Shown here: positions 56,935 to 64,000 of the stretch, in pieces
Layout: each line of letters begins with the position of its first letter
How positions within the stretch are numbered: position 1 is the stretch's first letter
From: Rhodococcus sp. P-2
GTDB taxonomy: Bacteria > Actinomycetota > Actinomycetes > Mycobacteriales > Mycobacteriaceae
Assembly (NCBI RefSeq): GCF_016598535.1
Contig: NZ_CP066779.1
Location: forward strand, 2,604,001 to 2,668,000
Direction: 5' to 3'
Length of the DNA stretch: 64,000 nt
Made by a program: the position numbers and the translations under genes
The notes under the pieces: generated by a model
Seen by the model: only the letters and a program-made list of their open reading frames with translations
Database searches by the model: none
Told to the model about the DNA's origin: nothing

Positions 56935-58157
56935 CAGAGCCTTCCCAGGATGCGGATCGGGTTCTCGATGTAGTCACCGAACAGCCTCAGGAATCCGCCG
57001 GCTTCGCCGCCGTCACAGACGCGGTGGTCGAAGCTCAACGAGATCTGAGTGACCTTACGGACGGTCAACTCGCCGTTCACCACCCACGGCTTGTCGATGA
57101 TGCGTCCGATCCCAAGGATCGCCGCCTCGGGGTGGTTGATGATCGGAGTCGATCCGTCAACCCCGAATACCCCGTAGTTGTTGAGTGTGAACGTGCCGCC
57201 GGTCAGGCGGGCGGGTTCGAGTTTGCCGTCGCGGGCAAGGTCGGTGGTTACCCGAAGTGCCTGTGCGAGTTCGACAGTGCTCAGGGTGTCGGCATTGCGA
57301 ATGACCGGCACCATCAATCCCTTCGGTGTCTGTGCGGCGATTCCGAGGTGGATGCGGGCGTGTCGAACTATCTCGCCTCGAGCCGTGTCGACCGACGAGT
57401 TCAGTTCGGGGTACTGCGCCAATGCGGCGGTGGTCAGCCGAGCCAGCAGCGCCATCAGGCTGATCTTGTCGGAATCGGGCAGTGACTTGTTGATCTCGCC
57501 TCGCGCCGCCAACAGTTCGGTGGCGTCGACGTCGACCCAGGTTGTCGCGTCGGGAATCTCGCGGCGGCTGGTGGACAGCTTGTCGGCCACCACCTTGCGT
57601 AGCCCCTTGATCGGGATCCGCTGGTCGCCCACATGCGACGTTTCCGTTTCCGTGCCGGTGTTCGACCCTGCCTCGACATCAGCGCGGGTGATGACCCCGC
57701 CTGCACCGGATCCGGAGAGGATAGACAGGTCGATATCGTTGTCGGCAGCCAGTTTACGAACGATCGGCGAGATCACGCGTACCGACGAAGAAGTCCGACG
57801 TCGGCGTCTCGGTGCATCCTCACTGGTGCCGTAGCCGATCAGGACGTTACCCGAACCGGCACGTTCTTCTTCGCGGTATTGCTCGTGGTTAGCCGAGACG
57901 ACCGCGTCTACACTGTCGCCACCACTCACAGTGATCAGCGGCGTACCCACCTTCACGGTGTCACCGTCTTTGCCGTGGAGTTCGATCACGGTCCCGGCGA
58001 ACGGGATGGGCACATCCACAGCAGCTTTCGCAGTCTCGACCTCGACGACGATCTGATCGATGGTGACCACGTCGCCTACCTTGACGTGCCACTCCGCGAT
58101 GTCGGCCTCGGCCAGTCCTTCACCCAGGTCGGGGAGCATGAATACCTGGTTGCTCAT
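56934..58157 (-). CDS. bkdC: 2-oxoacid dehydrogenase E2, dihydrolipoyl acyltransferase
   Basis: A 407-residue E2 with one lipoyl domain (residues 4-78, lipoyl Lys44 in VETAKAAVDVP), a peripheral-subunit-binding domain (about 126-163) and a catalytic domain (about 185-405) with the HRVCDGG active-site segment, where the usual His-x3-DG pattern is present. One lipoyl domain and overall style favour branched-chain-type complexes. ATG at 58157 overlaps the E1-beta stop (ATGA); the longer frame upstream overlaps E1-beta and was discarded. Confidence 0.9.
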   Translation of the reverse strand: MSNQVFMLPDLGEGLAEADIAEWHVKVGDVVTIDQIVVEVETAKAAVDVPIPFAGTVIELHGKDGDTVKVGTPLITVSGGDSVDAVVSANHEQYREEERAGSGNVLIGYGTSEDAPRRRRRTSSSVRVISPIVRKLAADNDIDLSILSGSGAGGVITRADVEAGSNTGTETETSHVGDQRIPIKGLRKVVADKLSTSRREIPDATTWVDVDATELLAARGEINKSLPDSDKISLMALLARLTTAALAQYPELNSSVDTARGEIVRHARIHLGIAAQTPKGLMVPVIRNADTLSTVELAQALRVTTDLARDGKLEPARLTGGTFTLNNYGVFGVDGSTPIINHPEAAILGIGRIIDKPWVVNGELTVRKVTQISLSFDHRVCDGGEAGGFLRLFGDYIENPIRILGRL

Positions 58158-59158
58158 GCCGTCACCGCCCAACGGGTGTCGGGAGTGTCGTTCCACTGCA
58201 GACGATCGACGGCATCGAGGACGCGGTCGACGCTCGGCAGGTGGTGACGCTCGAGCTTCGGTGCGGGGTAGGGGATGTCGAATCCGCTGACCCGGAGCAC
58301 CGGGGCGTGGAGATGGTGGAAGCACCGCTCCTGCACGCGGGCAGCAATTTCCGCACCCACGCCGGCAAAACCTTGCGCTTCCTGGATGACGATGCAGCGT
58401 CCGGTCTTTCGCACCGATGCAGTGACCGTCTCGTCGTCGAACGGCACTATCGAGCGGATGTCGATCACCTCGATGTCGCGGCCGTCGGCCGCAGCGGCCT
58501 CGGCCGACTTCAGTGCAACCTCCACGGACGGGCCGTAGGCAATGAGCGTCGCGTCACGACCGGGGCGCCGGACGACGGCGCGACCGATCGGCTCAAGTGC
58601 GGTCAGTTCGACATCTGCACGGGAGAAATACAGCTTCTTGGGTTCGAGGAAGATCACCGGGTCGGGGTCCTCGATCGCCGAACGTAGCAGCGAGTACGCA
58701 TCGTCCACCGTGGACGGCGCCACGACCTTCAGGCCGGGCGTGTGTGCGTAGTAGCCCTCGCTGGAATCACAGTGATGCTCCACCCCGCCGATACCACCGG
58801 CAAAAGGAACACGGATGACGATCGGAATCGACAGTGCGCCCTTCGTGCGGTTGCGGATCTTTGCGACGTGGGAGGCGATCTGCTCGAATGCCGGATAGGC
58901 AAACGCGTCGAACTGCATTTCCACGACCGGACGAAAACCGGCCATGGCCATACCGATTGCGAATCCGATGATGCCGGACTCGGCGAGGGGAGTGTCGAAG
59001 CACCGGTCGTCACCGAAGTCGCGGGTGAGGCCGTCGGTGACGCGGAAGACGCCGCCGAGGGTACCGACGTCCTCACCGAAGACGACGACGTTGTCGTCCG
59101 CGGCCAACGAGTCCCGTAGTGCGGTGTTGAGGGCTTGAGCCATCGTGAGCATGGGCAT
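58154..59158 (-). CDS. bkdB: 2-oxoacid dehydrogenase E1, beta subunit
   Basis: A 334-residue transketolase-like subunit. The GEDVGTLGGVFRVT and PLAESGIIGFAIGMA stretches (about residues 28-75) and the C-terminal transketolase_C domain (about 205-320) are typical of E1-beta of branched-chain 2-oxoacid complexes. It binds thiamine diphosphate together with E1-alpha. It follows E1-alpha by two bases and overlaps E2. Substrate range cannot be read from sequence. Confidence 0.92.
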   Translation of the reverse strand: MPMLTMAQALNTALRDSLAADDNVVVFGEDVGTLGGVFRVTDGLTRDFGDDRCFDTPLAESGIIGFAIGMAMAGFRPVVEMQFDAFAYPAFEQIASHVAKIRNRTKGALSIPIVIRVPFAGGIGGVEHHCDSSEGYYAHTPGLKVVAPSTVDDAYSLLRSAIEDPDPVIFLEPKKLYFSRADVELTALEPIGRAVVRRPGRDATLIAYGPSVEVALKSAEAAAADGRDIEVIDIRSIVPFDDETVTASVRKTGRCIVIQEAQGFAGVGAEIAARVQERCFHHLHAPVLRVSGFDIPYPAPKLERHHLPSVDRVLDAVDRLQWNDTPDTRWAVTA

Positions 59159-59160
59159 GG

Positions 59161-60288
59161 TCAGTTTCCCCCTGTGTCAGCGGCTTCGGCGGCAAGTTCG
59201 GTCTCGAGTTGCGCCTGTTGCTCACGCAATTGCGGTGTCTGCTCGGCGAAGACGTACCGGAACAGATCGAGCGGATCGTGCGGGCGGTCGACGTTCATGC
59301 CGGCGCGCAGTGTGGCGGCCTCGGCCTCGGCCTCTGCGGTCAGTGATTCCACGAACGCGTCGTCGATCAGATCGTGTGCGCGCAGATACTTTTCGAGTCG
59401 CGGCAACGGGTCTCGGCCGAGCCACGTTTCCACCTCCGCGCTGTCGCGGTAGCGGGTGGCGTCGTCGGCGTTGGTGTGGGCGTCGATGCGATAGGTGTGT
59501 GCTTCGACGATCACCGGTCCGTTTCCGCTCCGAACGAAGCGCGCCGCCTCGTCCATGACGGCCATCATCGCAACAGGATCGTTGCCGTCTACCTGCTCGC
59601 TGCCGATCCCGTAGCCGACGCCCTTGTGCGCCAACGTCGGTGCTGCACTTTGACGAGACAGTGGCACGCTGATTGCAAATCCGTTGTTCTGCACCAGAAA
59701 GATCACCGGCGCCTTGAAGACGGCGGCGAAGTTCAGCGCTTCGTGGAAGTCGCCCTCACTGGTGGCCCCGTCACCGCAGAGCGCCAGCGCGACGGTGTTC
59801 AAGCCCCGGCGCGACTCTCCGTAGGCCACCCCCGCTGCATGCAGCAATTGCGTTGCCAGCGGGGTGCACTGCGGCGCACTGCGTAGTGCTACCGGGTCGT
59901 ATCCGCAATGCCAGTCGCCGGCAAGCATGCTCAGAATCTGCACCGGATCGACGCCTCTGGCGGCCAACGCCATCGAATCCCGATAGGTGGGGAAGAGCCA
60001 GTCACTCGGCTCCAGACTCATCGCTGCCGCGATCTGACATGCCTCCTGCCCCCGCGAGGACGGATACACAGCCAGACGTCCCTGTTTGGTGAGCGCCGTC
60101 GCCTGCTGGTCGAAGCGCCTGCCCAGGAACATCTTTCGATACATCTCGATCAGGCGATCGTCGCTCGGTTTTGCGTAGCGGGCCTCACTGCGAGTCAGTT
60201 CTCCAGCGGGGTCGAGGTACTGCACCGCGGAATCGGCGGGCAGGAACTTCTGATACCGCAGCGCCCCCAAGGGCTCGACAAGAGTCAC
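59161..60288 (-). CDS. bkdA: 2-oxoacid dehydrogenase E1, alpha subunit
   Basis: A 375-residue subunit carrying the thiamine diphosphate motif, GDG at its start and NN at its end (GDGATSEGDFHEALN then VQNN, about residues 170-200). It decarboxylates branched-chain or similar 2-oxoacids and passes the acyl group to E2. The GTG at 60288 is chosen because GGAGGT sits four bases before it; an upstream ATG (60315) would add nine residues. It is first in the operon E1a-E1b-E2-E3-pdh and divergent from an Lrp/AsnC gene. Confidence 0.9.
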   Translation of the reverse strand: MTLVEPLGALRYQKFLPADSAVQYLDPAGELTRSEARYAKPSDDRLIEMYRKMFLGRRFDQQATALTKQGRLAVYPSSRGQEACQIAAAMSLEPSDWLFPTYRDSMALAARGVDPVQILSMLAGDWHCGYDPVALRSAPQCTPLATQLLHAAGVAYGESRRGLNTVALALCGDGATSEGDFHEALNFAAVFKAPVIFLVQNNGFAISVPLSRQSAAPTLAHKGVGYGIGSEQVDGNDPVAMMAVMDEAARFVRSGNGPVIVEAHTYRIDAHTNADDATRYRDSAEVETWLGRDPLPRLEKYLRAHDLIDDAFVESLTAEAEAEAATLRAGMNVDRPHDPLDLFRYVFAEQTPQLREQQAQLETELAAEAADTGGN

Positions 60289-60441
60289 TTCTACCTCCAG
60301 AAACGTTGTGTCCATCAGTATTCGCACTTCGGCGACGTAATAGCAGAAGGCGTCGAAGATTCAAGAAAAACGGCCTATTATGAGGATTCGGGCAGCAATA
60401 TGTCCATGAACCGACTCGACTACCGAAGCAGGAATGGACAG

Positions 60442-60912
60442 ATGGCCACCGAACCGCACGCTCTCGATGCGATCGACCGCCGCATCATCGCCGAACTGGT
60501 CGCAGACAGTCGCATCTCCATGCGTGCACTGGCCGAGAAGGCGCACATATCTCGCGCTCACGCCTACGTCCGCATCGAAAGGCTCGAGGACGCCGGAATC
60601 ATCACCGGATTCACGACGCGGATCGCCCACGAGAGGGCCGGACTCGGCTCCTCGGCGTACGTGGCACTTTCGATCAGGCAGCACTCGTGGCGAGGTCTGG
60701 CGGCGTCGTTGAAGGCACTGCCGTTTGTCGAGCATTTCTCCCTCCTCGGCGGCGACTTCGACGTTCTGGTGTTGGTTCGAGCCCCGGACAACCAGGAACT
60801 ACGCCACACCGTTCTCGAAGAACTCCAGGGACTCGACGGGGTTCTCTCGACCAAAACGTGGCTGATCTTCGAAGAAGGCAACGGTCCAGGACCCAACTGG
60901 CTGCCCGGCTGA
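60442..60912 (+). CDS. Lrp/AsnC-family regulator (BkdR-like)
   Basis: A 156-residue Lrp-type protein: an N-terminal HTH (about residues 5-55; LDAIDRRIIAELVADSRISMR and ISRAHAYVRIERLEDAGII, separated by the turn) and a C-terminal RAM ligand domain (about 68-145). It is divergent from the E1-alpha gene over about 150 bases and likely activates the operon in response to an amino acid such as Leu, Val or Phe. ATG at 60442 has AGGA nine bases upstream; ATG at 60400 or 60406 would lengthen the N terminus. Confidence 0.87.
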   Translation: MATEPHALDAIDRRIIAELVADSRISMRALAEKAHISRAHAYVRIERLEDAGIITGFTTRIAHERAGLGSSAYVALSIRQHSWRGLAASLKALPFVEHFSLLGGDFDVLVLVRAPDNQELRHTVLEELQGLDGVLSTKTWLIFEEGNGPGPNWLPG

Positions 60913-60958
60913 TCCGTCTATAGTCGCCGTTAGCAGTTGCACACGGGAGGTGACTCGA

Positions 60959-61783
60959 ATGACCCTGTACGGCCTGGGAATCGGTTGGCGTCCCGAGGTC
61001 TCCGGAATCATCGCGCAGCTGGACGGCCTGGCATTCTGCGAAGTCATTGCCGAATCCATCGGAAACGAGATACCGCCGCACCTCGGTTCGCTGGGAGTTC
61101 CGGTGATCCCGCACGGAATCTCGCTCTCCCTTGGCGGGGCCGAGGCGGTAGATCAGGCACGGATCGATCACCTTGCGCATGCATCCCGGCTACTGGACGC
61201 CCCCTTGGCGAGTGAGCACATCGCCTTCGTGCGGGCGGGCGGCATCGAGGCCGGGCACCTGCTCCCACTGCCACGCACCTACGAAGCGATCGATATCTTG
61301 GCACGCAACATCACCCGCACTCAGGACGGTCTACCGGTGCCGTTTGCCGTCGAAAACGTTGCCGCCCTTTTCGACTGGCCCGACGACGAGTTGACCGAAG
61401 GGGAGTTTCTCTCGGAGATCGTCGAGCGCACTGGAGCCCTGCTGGTTCTCGACATCGCGAACGTCTACGCCAATGCTCTCAACCGAGGGCGTGATCCCTG
61501 GGCCGAGCTGAGCCGGCTACCACTCGAACGAATCGCGTACTGCCACATCGCCGGTGGCAGTATCAGCGACAGCAAATACCACGACACGCATACCGATCCG
61601 GTGCCCGAAGCAGTGCTGGAACTTCTTGCGCAATTCACCGCCGCCGGTCACCGTCCCGCGATCATGCTCGAGCGCGACGGAAACTATCCGCCGGCACTGG
61701 AATTGCTCGACGAGCTCGATGCCATCGCCGATGCAGCGGGTCTGGATCGCATCACCGCGAGCACCGACTGGTCACGCACATGA
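60959..61783 (+). CDS. DUF692 (MNIO) family multinuclear iron oxidative enzyme
   Basis: A 274-residue TIM-barrel protein of DUF692, now called MNIO, whose studied members (MbnB, TglH, ChrH) use two or three irons to modify Cys, Asp or Asn residues of peptides. The expected metal and active residues are present: His52, His87 (SEHIAF), Glu132, Asp165/Asn168 (DIANVY), His196, Asp209/His211 (HDTHTDPVPE) and Glu238-Asp240 (LERDGNYP). The start at ATG 60959 follows GGGAGG by 8 bases. The next gene overlaps it by four bases. No precursor peptide gene was recognised nearby, so the substrate is unknown. Confidence 0.85.
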   Translation: MTLYGLGIGWRPEVSGIIAQLDGLAFCEVIAESIGNEIPPHLGSLGVPVIPHGISLSLGGAEAVDQARIDHLAHASRLLDAPLASEHIAFVRAGGIEAGHLLPLPRTYEAIDILARNITRTQDGLPVPFAVENVAALFDWPDDELTEGEFLSEIVERTGALLVLDIANVYANALNRGRDPWAELSRLPLERIAYCHIAGGSISDSKYHDTHTDPVPEAVLELLAQFTAAGHRPAIMLERDGNYPPALELLDELDAIADAAGLDRITASTDWSRT

Positions 61784-62106
61784 GCACGCTCGGTGAGCGT
61801 CAAGAGGCGCTGATTCGCGCACTGGTGGCGGGTGGCGAACTACCCGAAGGCTTCGACACAGACGATGCCGCCGTTGTCTCGGCGGCACTGCTCCGAAAGC
61901 GCGCAGGAGAAGTGGCGCACCACCTTCCGGTGGTGCGCCATATTCTCGGTGATCGTTATCTTGGGTTGTTCACAGCGTGGGCGGAGGGACGTCCGAAGAC
62001 GACTTCACACGCGGACGCCCAGGCTTTTGTCGCCCACCTCCAGGACATCGGCGAACTGCCTCGCCCGCCCTGGTATCAGAGGTTTCGAAAGGTCTTACGC
62101 AAATGA
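61780..62106 (+). CDS. small MNIO partner-like protein (SCO6045-type)
   Basis: A 108-residue, mainly helical protein that overlaps the DUF692 stop by four bases (ATGA), so the two are co-translated. The RQEALIRALVAGGELPEGFD opening and the middle VRHILGDRYLGLFTAWAEG resemble actinobacterial proteins like Streptomyces SCO6045, also seen beside DUF692 genes. In other MNIO pathways a partner protein presents the peptide substrate; this is a possible role. No cysteine is present, so it is unlikely to be a Cys-type precursor itself. Its end overlaps the convergent encapsulin gene by 12 bases. Confidence 0.7.
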   Translation: MSTLGERQEALIRALVAGGELPEGFDTDDAAVVSAALLRKRAGEVAHHLPVVRHILGDRYLGLFTAWAEGRPKTTSHADAQAFVAHLQDIGELPRPPWYQRFRKVLRK

Positions 62107-62889
62107 GACAACGGCTTCGCTGGTGTACATGAGGAACGTCATCGATTCCTGGAAATACAGCTCGACGGAGTTCGCATCGTGCGAGAGATAGCCGATGGAC
62201 AGGTCCTGGCCCAGATGCAGTTCGTAGTCGCCGCCACGTGTCGAGAGCAGGAAAGCGCCGTCGATGGCCGGGGCCCAGATGATCTCGCCGTCGAGGACGC
62301 GTCGCAGGTGCTCGCGGATCGGGTAGCCGTGATCGGAGGTCTCGTTGATCGCGGTGAACGCGTCGGCGTTCAGGAGCAGTGAGTACGGTCCGTTGACACC
62401 GGCCAGTCGCAGCGACGTGATCGCCTGGCTGATGGCTTCCGGGTAGTCCTTGGCGTCGACGGGGAGCTTCAGTTCCGGGTTGGAACCGCTGGCCCGCACG
62501 CCGGTGATGCTGGCTGCGGGATATCCCTCGAAGATGGCGCGGTCCTCGGCGAACGCGATTTGCTTGGCCGCGTCCTTGACGGGCTGCCAGTCGGAGTCCT
62601 TCGCGCCGCGTTCGACGTCGTCGATGGCCTGACGGCTGACGGTGAAGGGGACCCGCAGTTCGATGATCGGCTGCGACTGACGAGCGTGTGCGATGACGCC
62701 GTCGGCCAAGGGATTGATCGGCACCTGATGCCCGAGCGGGATGGCCGCGAGATCGTCACCCGACGGTCCCTCCACATCCACGACACGACGACCGGCGACG
62801 TGACGCTTGAAGGTGCGGCTGGCCTCTTCTTCGATCTCGGCCCAGGCTGCTGCCGAAATGGGTGCTAGGTCGCGGTGCAGGTTTGTCAT
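62095..62889 (-). CDS. enc: encapsulin shell protein (family 1, linocin M18/CFP29-like)
   Basis: A 264-residue HK97-fold shell protein that assembles into a protein nanocompartment. The opening LHRDLAPISAAAWAEIEEEA matches the cargo-binding N-terminal helix of family 1 encapsulins. The P-domain and A-domain follow without gaps, and length is normal. Its ATG overlaps the stop of the DyP peroxidase gene, whose product carries a shell-targeting tail. The pair is known in R. jostii and mycobacteria. Confidence 0.95.
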   Translation of the reverse strand: MTNLHRDLAPISAAAWAEIEEEASRTFKRHVAGRRVVDVEGPSGDDLAAIPLGHQVPINPLADGVIAHARQSQPIIELRVPFTVSRQAIDDVERGAKDSDWQPVKDAAKQIAFAEDRAIFEGYPAASITGVRASGSNPELKLPVDAKDYPEAISQAITSLRLAGVNGPYSLLLNADAFTAINETSDHGYPIREHLRRVLDGEIIWAPAIDGAFLLSTRGGDYELHLGQDLSIGYLSHDANSVELYFQESMTFLMYTSEAVVSFA

Positions 62890-63944
62890 TGCTGGGCACT
62901 CCTTTTGAGGCTGCCGATTCCGAGAGAACCGTCAGAGATGGGCGCTGTGAACGTCGCTTCGGGAACGAGCCTGGTCGGCAGGTCCGGGGGATCGTCGAGA
63001 AAGTCCGCCGTCGGAACGAAGAAATTGATTCCGGTGACGGCCGTCGAGAAATCGAGAATGCGGTCGTAGTTGCCGACGGGATTCCCGATGAACATGTTGG
63101 TGAGCATCTGCTCGGTCACCGTCGGCGACGCCGAGTAACCGATGAAGTAGGTTCCCATTTCAGCGGAGCCGACGTGGCCGAACGGCATGTTGTCGCGCAG
63201 GATCTGGATCTGCTCACCGGTTTCGTCCTCGATGACGGTGAGTGCGGTGTGCGAGTTGGCCGGTTTGGTGTCGTCGTCCATCTCGAGGTCTTCGAGCTTG
63301 GAGCGCCCGATCACGTTCTCCTGCTCCTCGACGGGCAGGGAATTCCACTCCGACATGTCGTGGAGGTACTTCTGGACGATGACGTAACTGCTGCCCGCGA
63401 AGTCCGGATCCTCGTCACCGACGGTGACCGCGACGTATGCGGCCTGCCCGGACGGGTTCTCGGTGCCGTCGACAAAACCCATGAGGTCGCGTTGCTCGAA
63501 GTACTTGAACCCGTGGACCTCGTCGATCACCGACGCGGCGCCGGCCAACCTGTTGGTCACGACCGTGGCGAACTCGAAGCACAGGTCCATCTGACGGGCC
63601 CGGATGTGGAACAACAGATCGCCCGGTGTGCTGGGAGCGTGGTGTTTGTCACCGGTCAACTCGATGAACGGGTGCAATTCCGCCGGGCGCGGTCCGTCGA
63701 AAAGCCGGTCCCATGCGTCCGAACCGATGCCGACGACGGCAGCCAAGCCACCTGCGGGAACCCGGAATCCGATCGAGCGCTGCAGCCCGGAAATATCCGC
63801 CAGAACGTCGTGAACTGCCTGCTCACCACCCTCGTCGATGGTGAAAACCAGGAAGATCGCAGCTTCCGTGAGCGGGGTCAGCAACGGCTGCGGTATCGCG
63901 GGAAGGGCCACCTCGGCCTCGTCGATCTCACTCGTTTCCGCCAT
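62886..63944 (-). CDS. dypB: dye-decolorising peroxidase, encapsulin cargo (DypB-like)
   Basis: A 352-residue heme peroxidase. The GFVDGTEN motif holds the distal Asp159, His232 (SHTALT) is the proximal heme ligand and Arg250 (ILRDNMPFG) is distal; these match Asp153, His226 and Arg244 of R. jostii DypB. The C-terminal LGIGSLKRS (about residues 341-349) is the encapsulin-targeting peptide. Substrates include Mn2+ and lignin-type phenols in the R. jostii protein. ATG at 63944 is chosen; the 12-residue extension upstream is not family-like. Its promoter is in 63945-64000 or beyond the window. Confidence 0.94.
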   Translation of the reverse strand: MAETSEIDEAEVALPAIPQPLLTPLTEAAIFLVFTIDEGGEQAVHDVLADISGLQRSIGFRVPAGGLAAVVGIGSDAWDRLFDGPRPAELHPFIELTGDKHHAPSTPGDLLFHIRARQMDLCFEFATVVTNRLAGAASVIDEVHGFKYFEQRDLMGFVDGTENPSGQAAYVAVTVGDEDPDFAGSSYVIVQKYLHDMSEWNSLPVEEQENVIGRSKLEDLEMDDDTKPANSHTALTVIEDETGEQIQILRDNMPFGHVGSAEMGTYFIGYSASPTVTEQMLTNMFIGNPVGNYDRILDFSTAVTGINFFVPTADFLDDPPDLPTRLVPEATFTAPISDGSLGIGSLKRSAQQ

Positions 63945-64000
63945 GCAGACCAGTATGGACGATTCCGGCAGTCCCGGCATCAGTAGTGGGTAAGTCGCGT

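Overview
The window is high-GC actinobacterial chromosome and most likely comes from a Rhodococcus of the erythropolis/qingshengii group. The evidence is a secreted mycolyltransferase (mycolic-acid cell envelope), a gamma-butyrolactone cassette like that of R. jostii, an ordered aromatic-catabolism island (cat, phe, ben), a phenylalanine dehydrogenase that closely resembles the Rhodococcus sp. M4 enzyme, and an encapsulin/DyP pair. GTG and TTG starts and 1-4 base start/stop overlaps are common. The species is inferred, not proven. No rRNA, tRNA, CRISPR array or intact insertion sequence was recognised, and no stretch longer than about 300 bases lacks a gene.

Region 1 (1-9.4 kb): a gblA/gblR/gblE-like signalling cassette; a small secreted protein; AlkB; an ArsR-SRPBCC-VOC operon; an overlapping pair of an Ada-type zinc-domain protein and a 2OG-Fe(II) oxygenase; and a MerR-controlled MFS exporter plus siderophore-type binding lipoprotein. 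The MerR operator lies in a 19-bp promoter spacer at the end of the merR gene. Region 2 (9.5-17.8 kb): an ABC1/AarF kinase-like protein, a PucR regulator with an NDMA-type alcohol dehydrogenase, a mycolyltransferase, and an HbpS-like lipoprotein divergent from a two-component system.

Region 3 (17.8-37.4 kb) is the aromatic island. Benzaldehyde dehydrogenase-like ALDH leads to benzoate. BenABCD with transporters BenK and BenE converts benzoate to catechol, and the two-component phenol hydroxylase PheA1/PheA2 converts phenol to catechol. CatABC carries catechol towards beta-ketoadipate. Four regulators are interleaved (IclR CatR, two AraC types and a large LuxR/LAL protein). Oddities here are a cupin gene cut by an in-frame TAG, a BenC reductase with an extra C-terminal FCD-like domain, and two 15-bp operator palindromes spaced 20 bp apart between catR and catA.

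Region 4 (37.4-52.3 kb) is mixed housekeeping and accessory content: an esterase, an AztD-like zinc lipoprotein behind a Zur-type box, a WYL regulator, an MFS/GntR pair, an SOS-boxed but broken DUF222/HNH gene, a PHP phosphoesterase, an F420/PPOX protein, an exported cyclase-family protein, a membrane diguanylate cyclase carrying an in-frame 15-bp tandem repeat, and a SitABC/MntABC-type metal transporter. Region 5 (52.3-64 kb): three tandem TIGR04222-type membrane proteins with Gly/Cys-rich tails, the last overlapping a phenylalanine dehydrogenase gene tail-to-tail; a branched-chain-type 2-oxoacid dehydrogenase operon with a divergent Lrp/AsnC regulator; a DUF692 (MNIO) enzyme with a small partner; and an encapsulin/DyP peroxidase operon running to the window edge.
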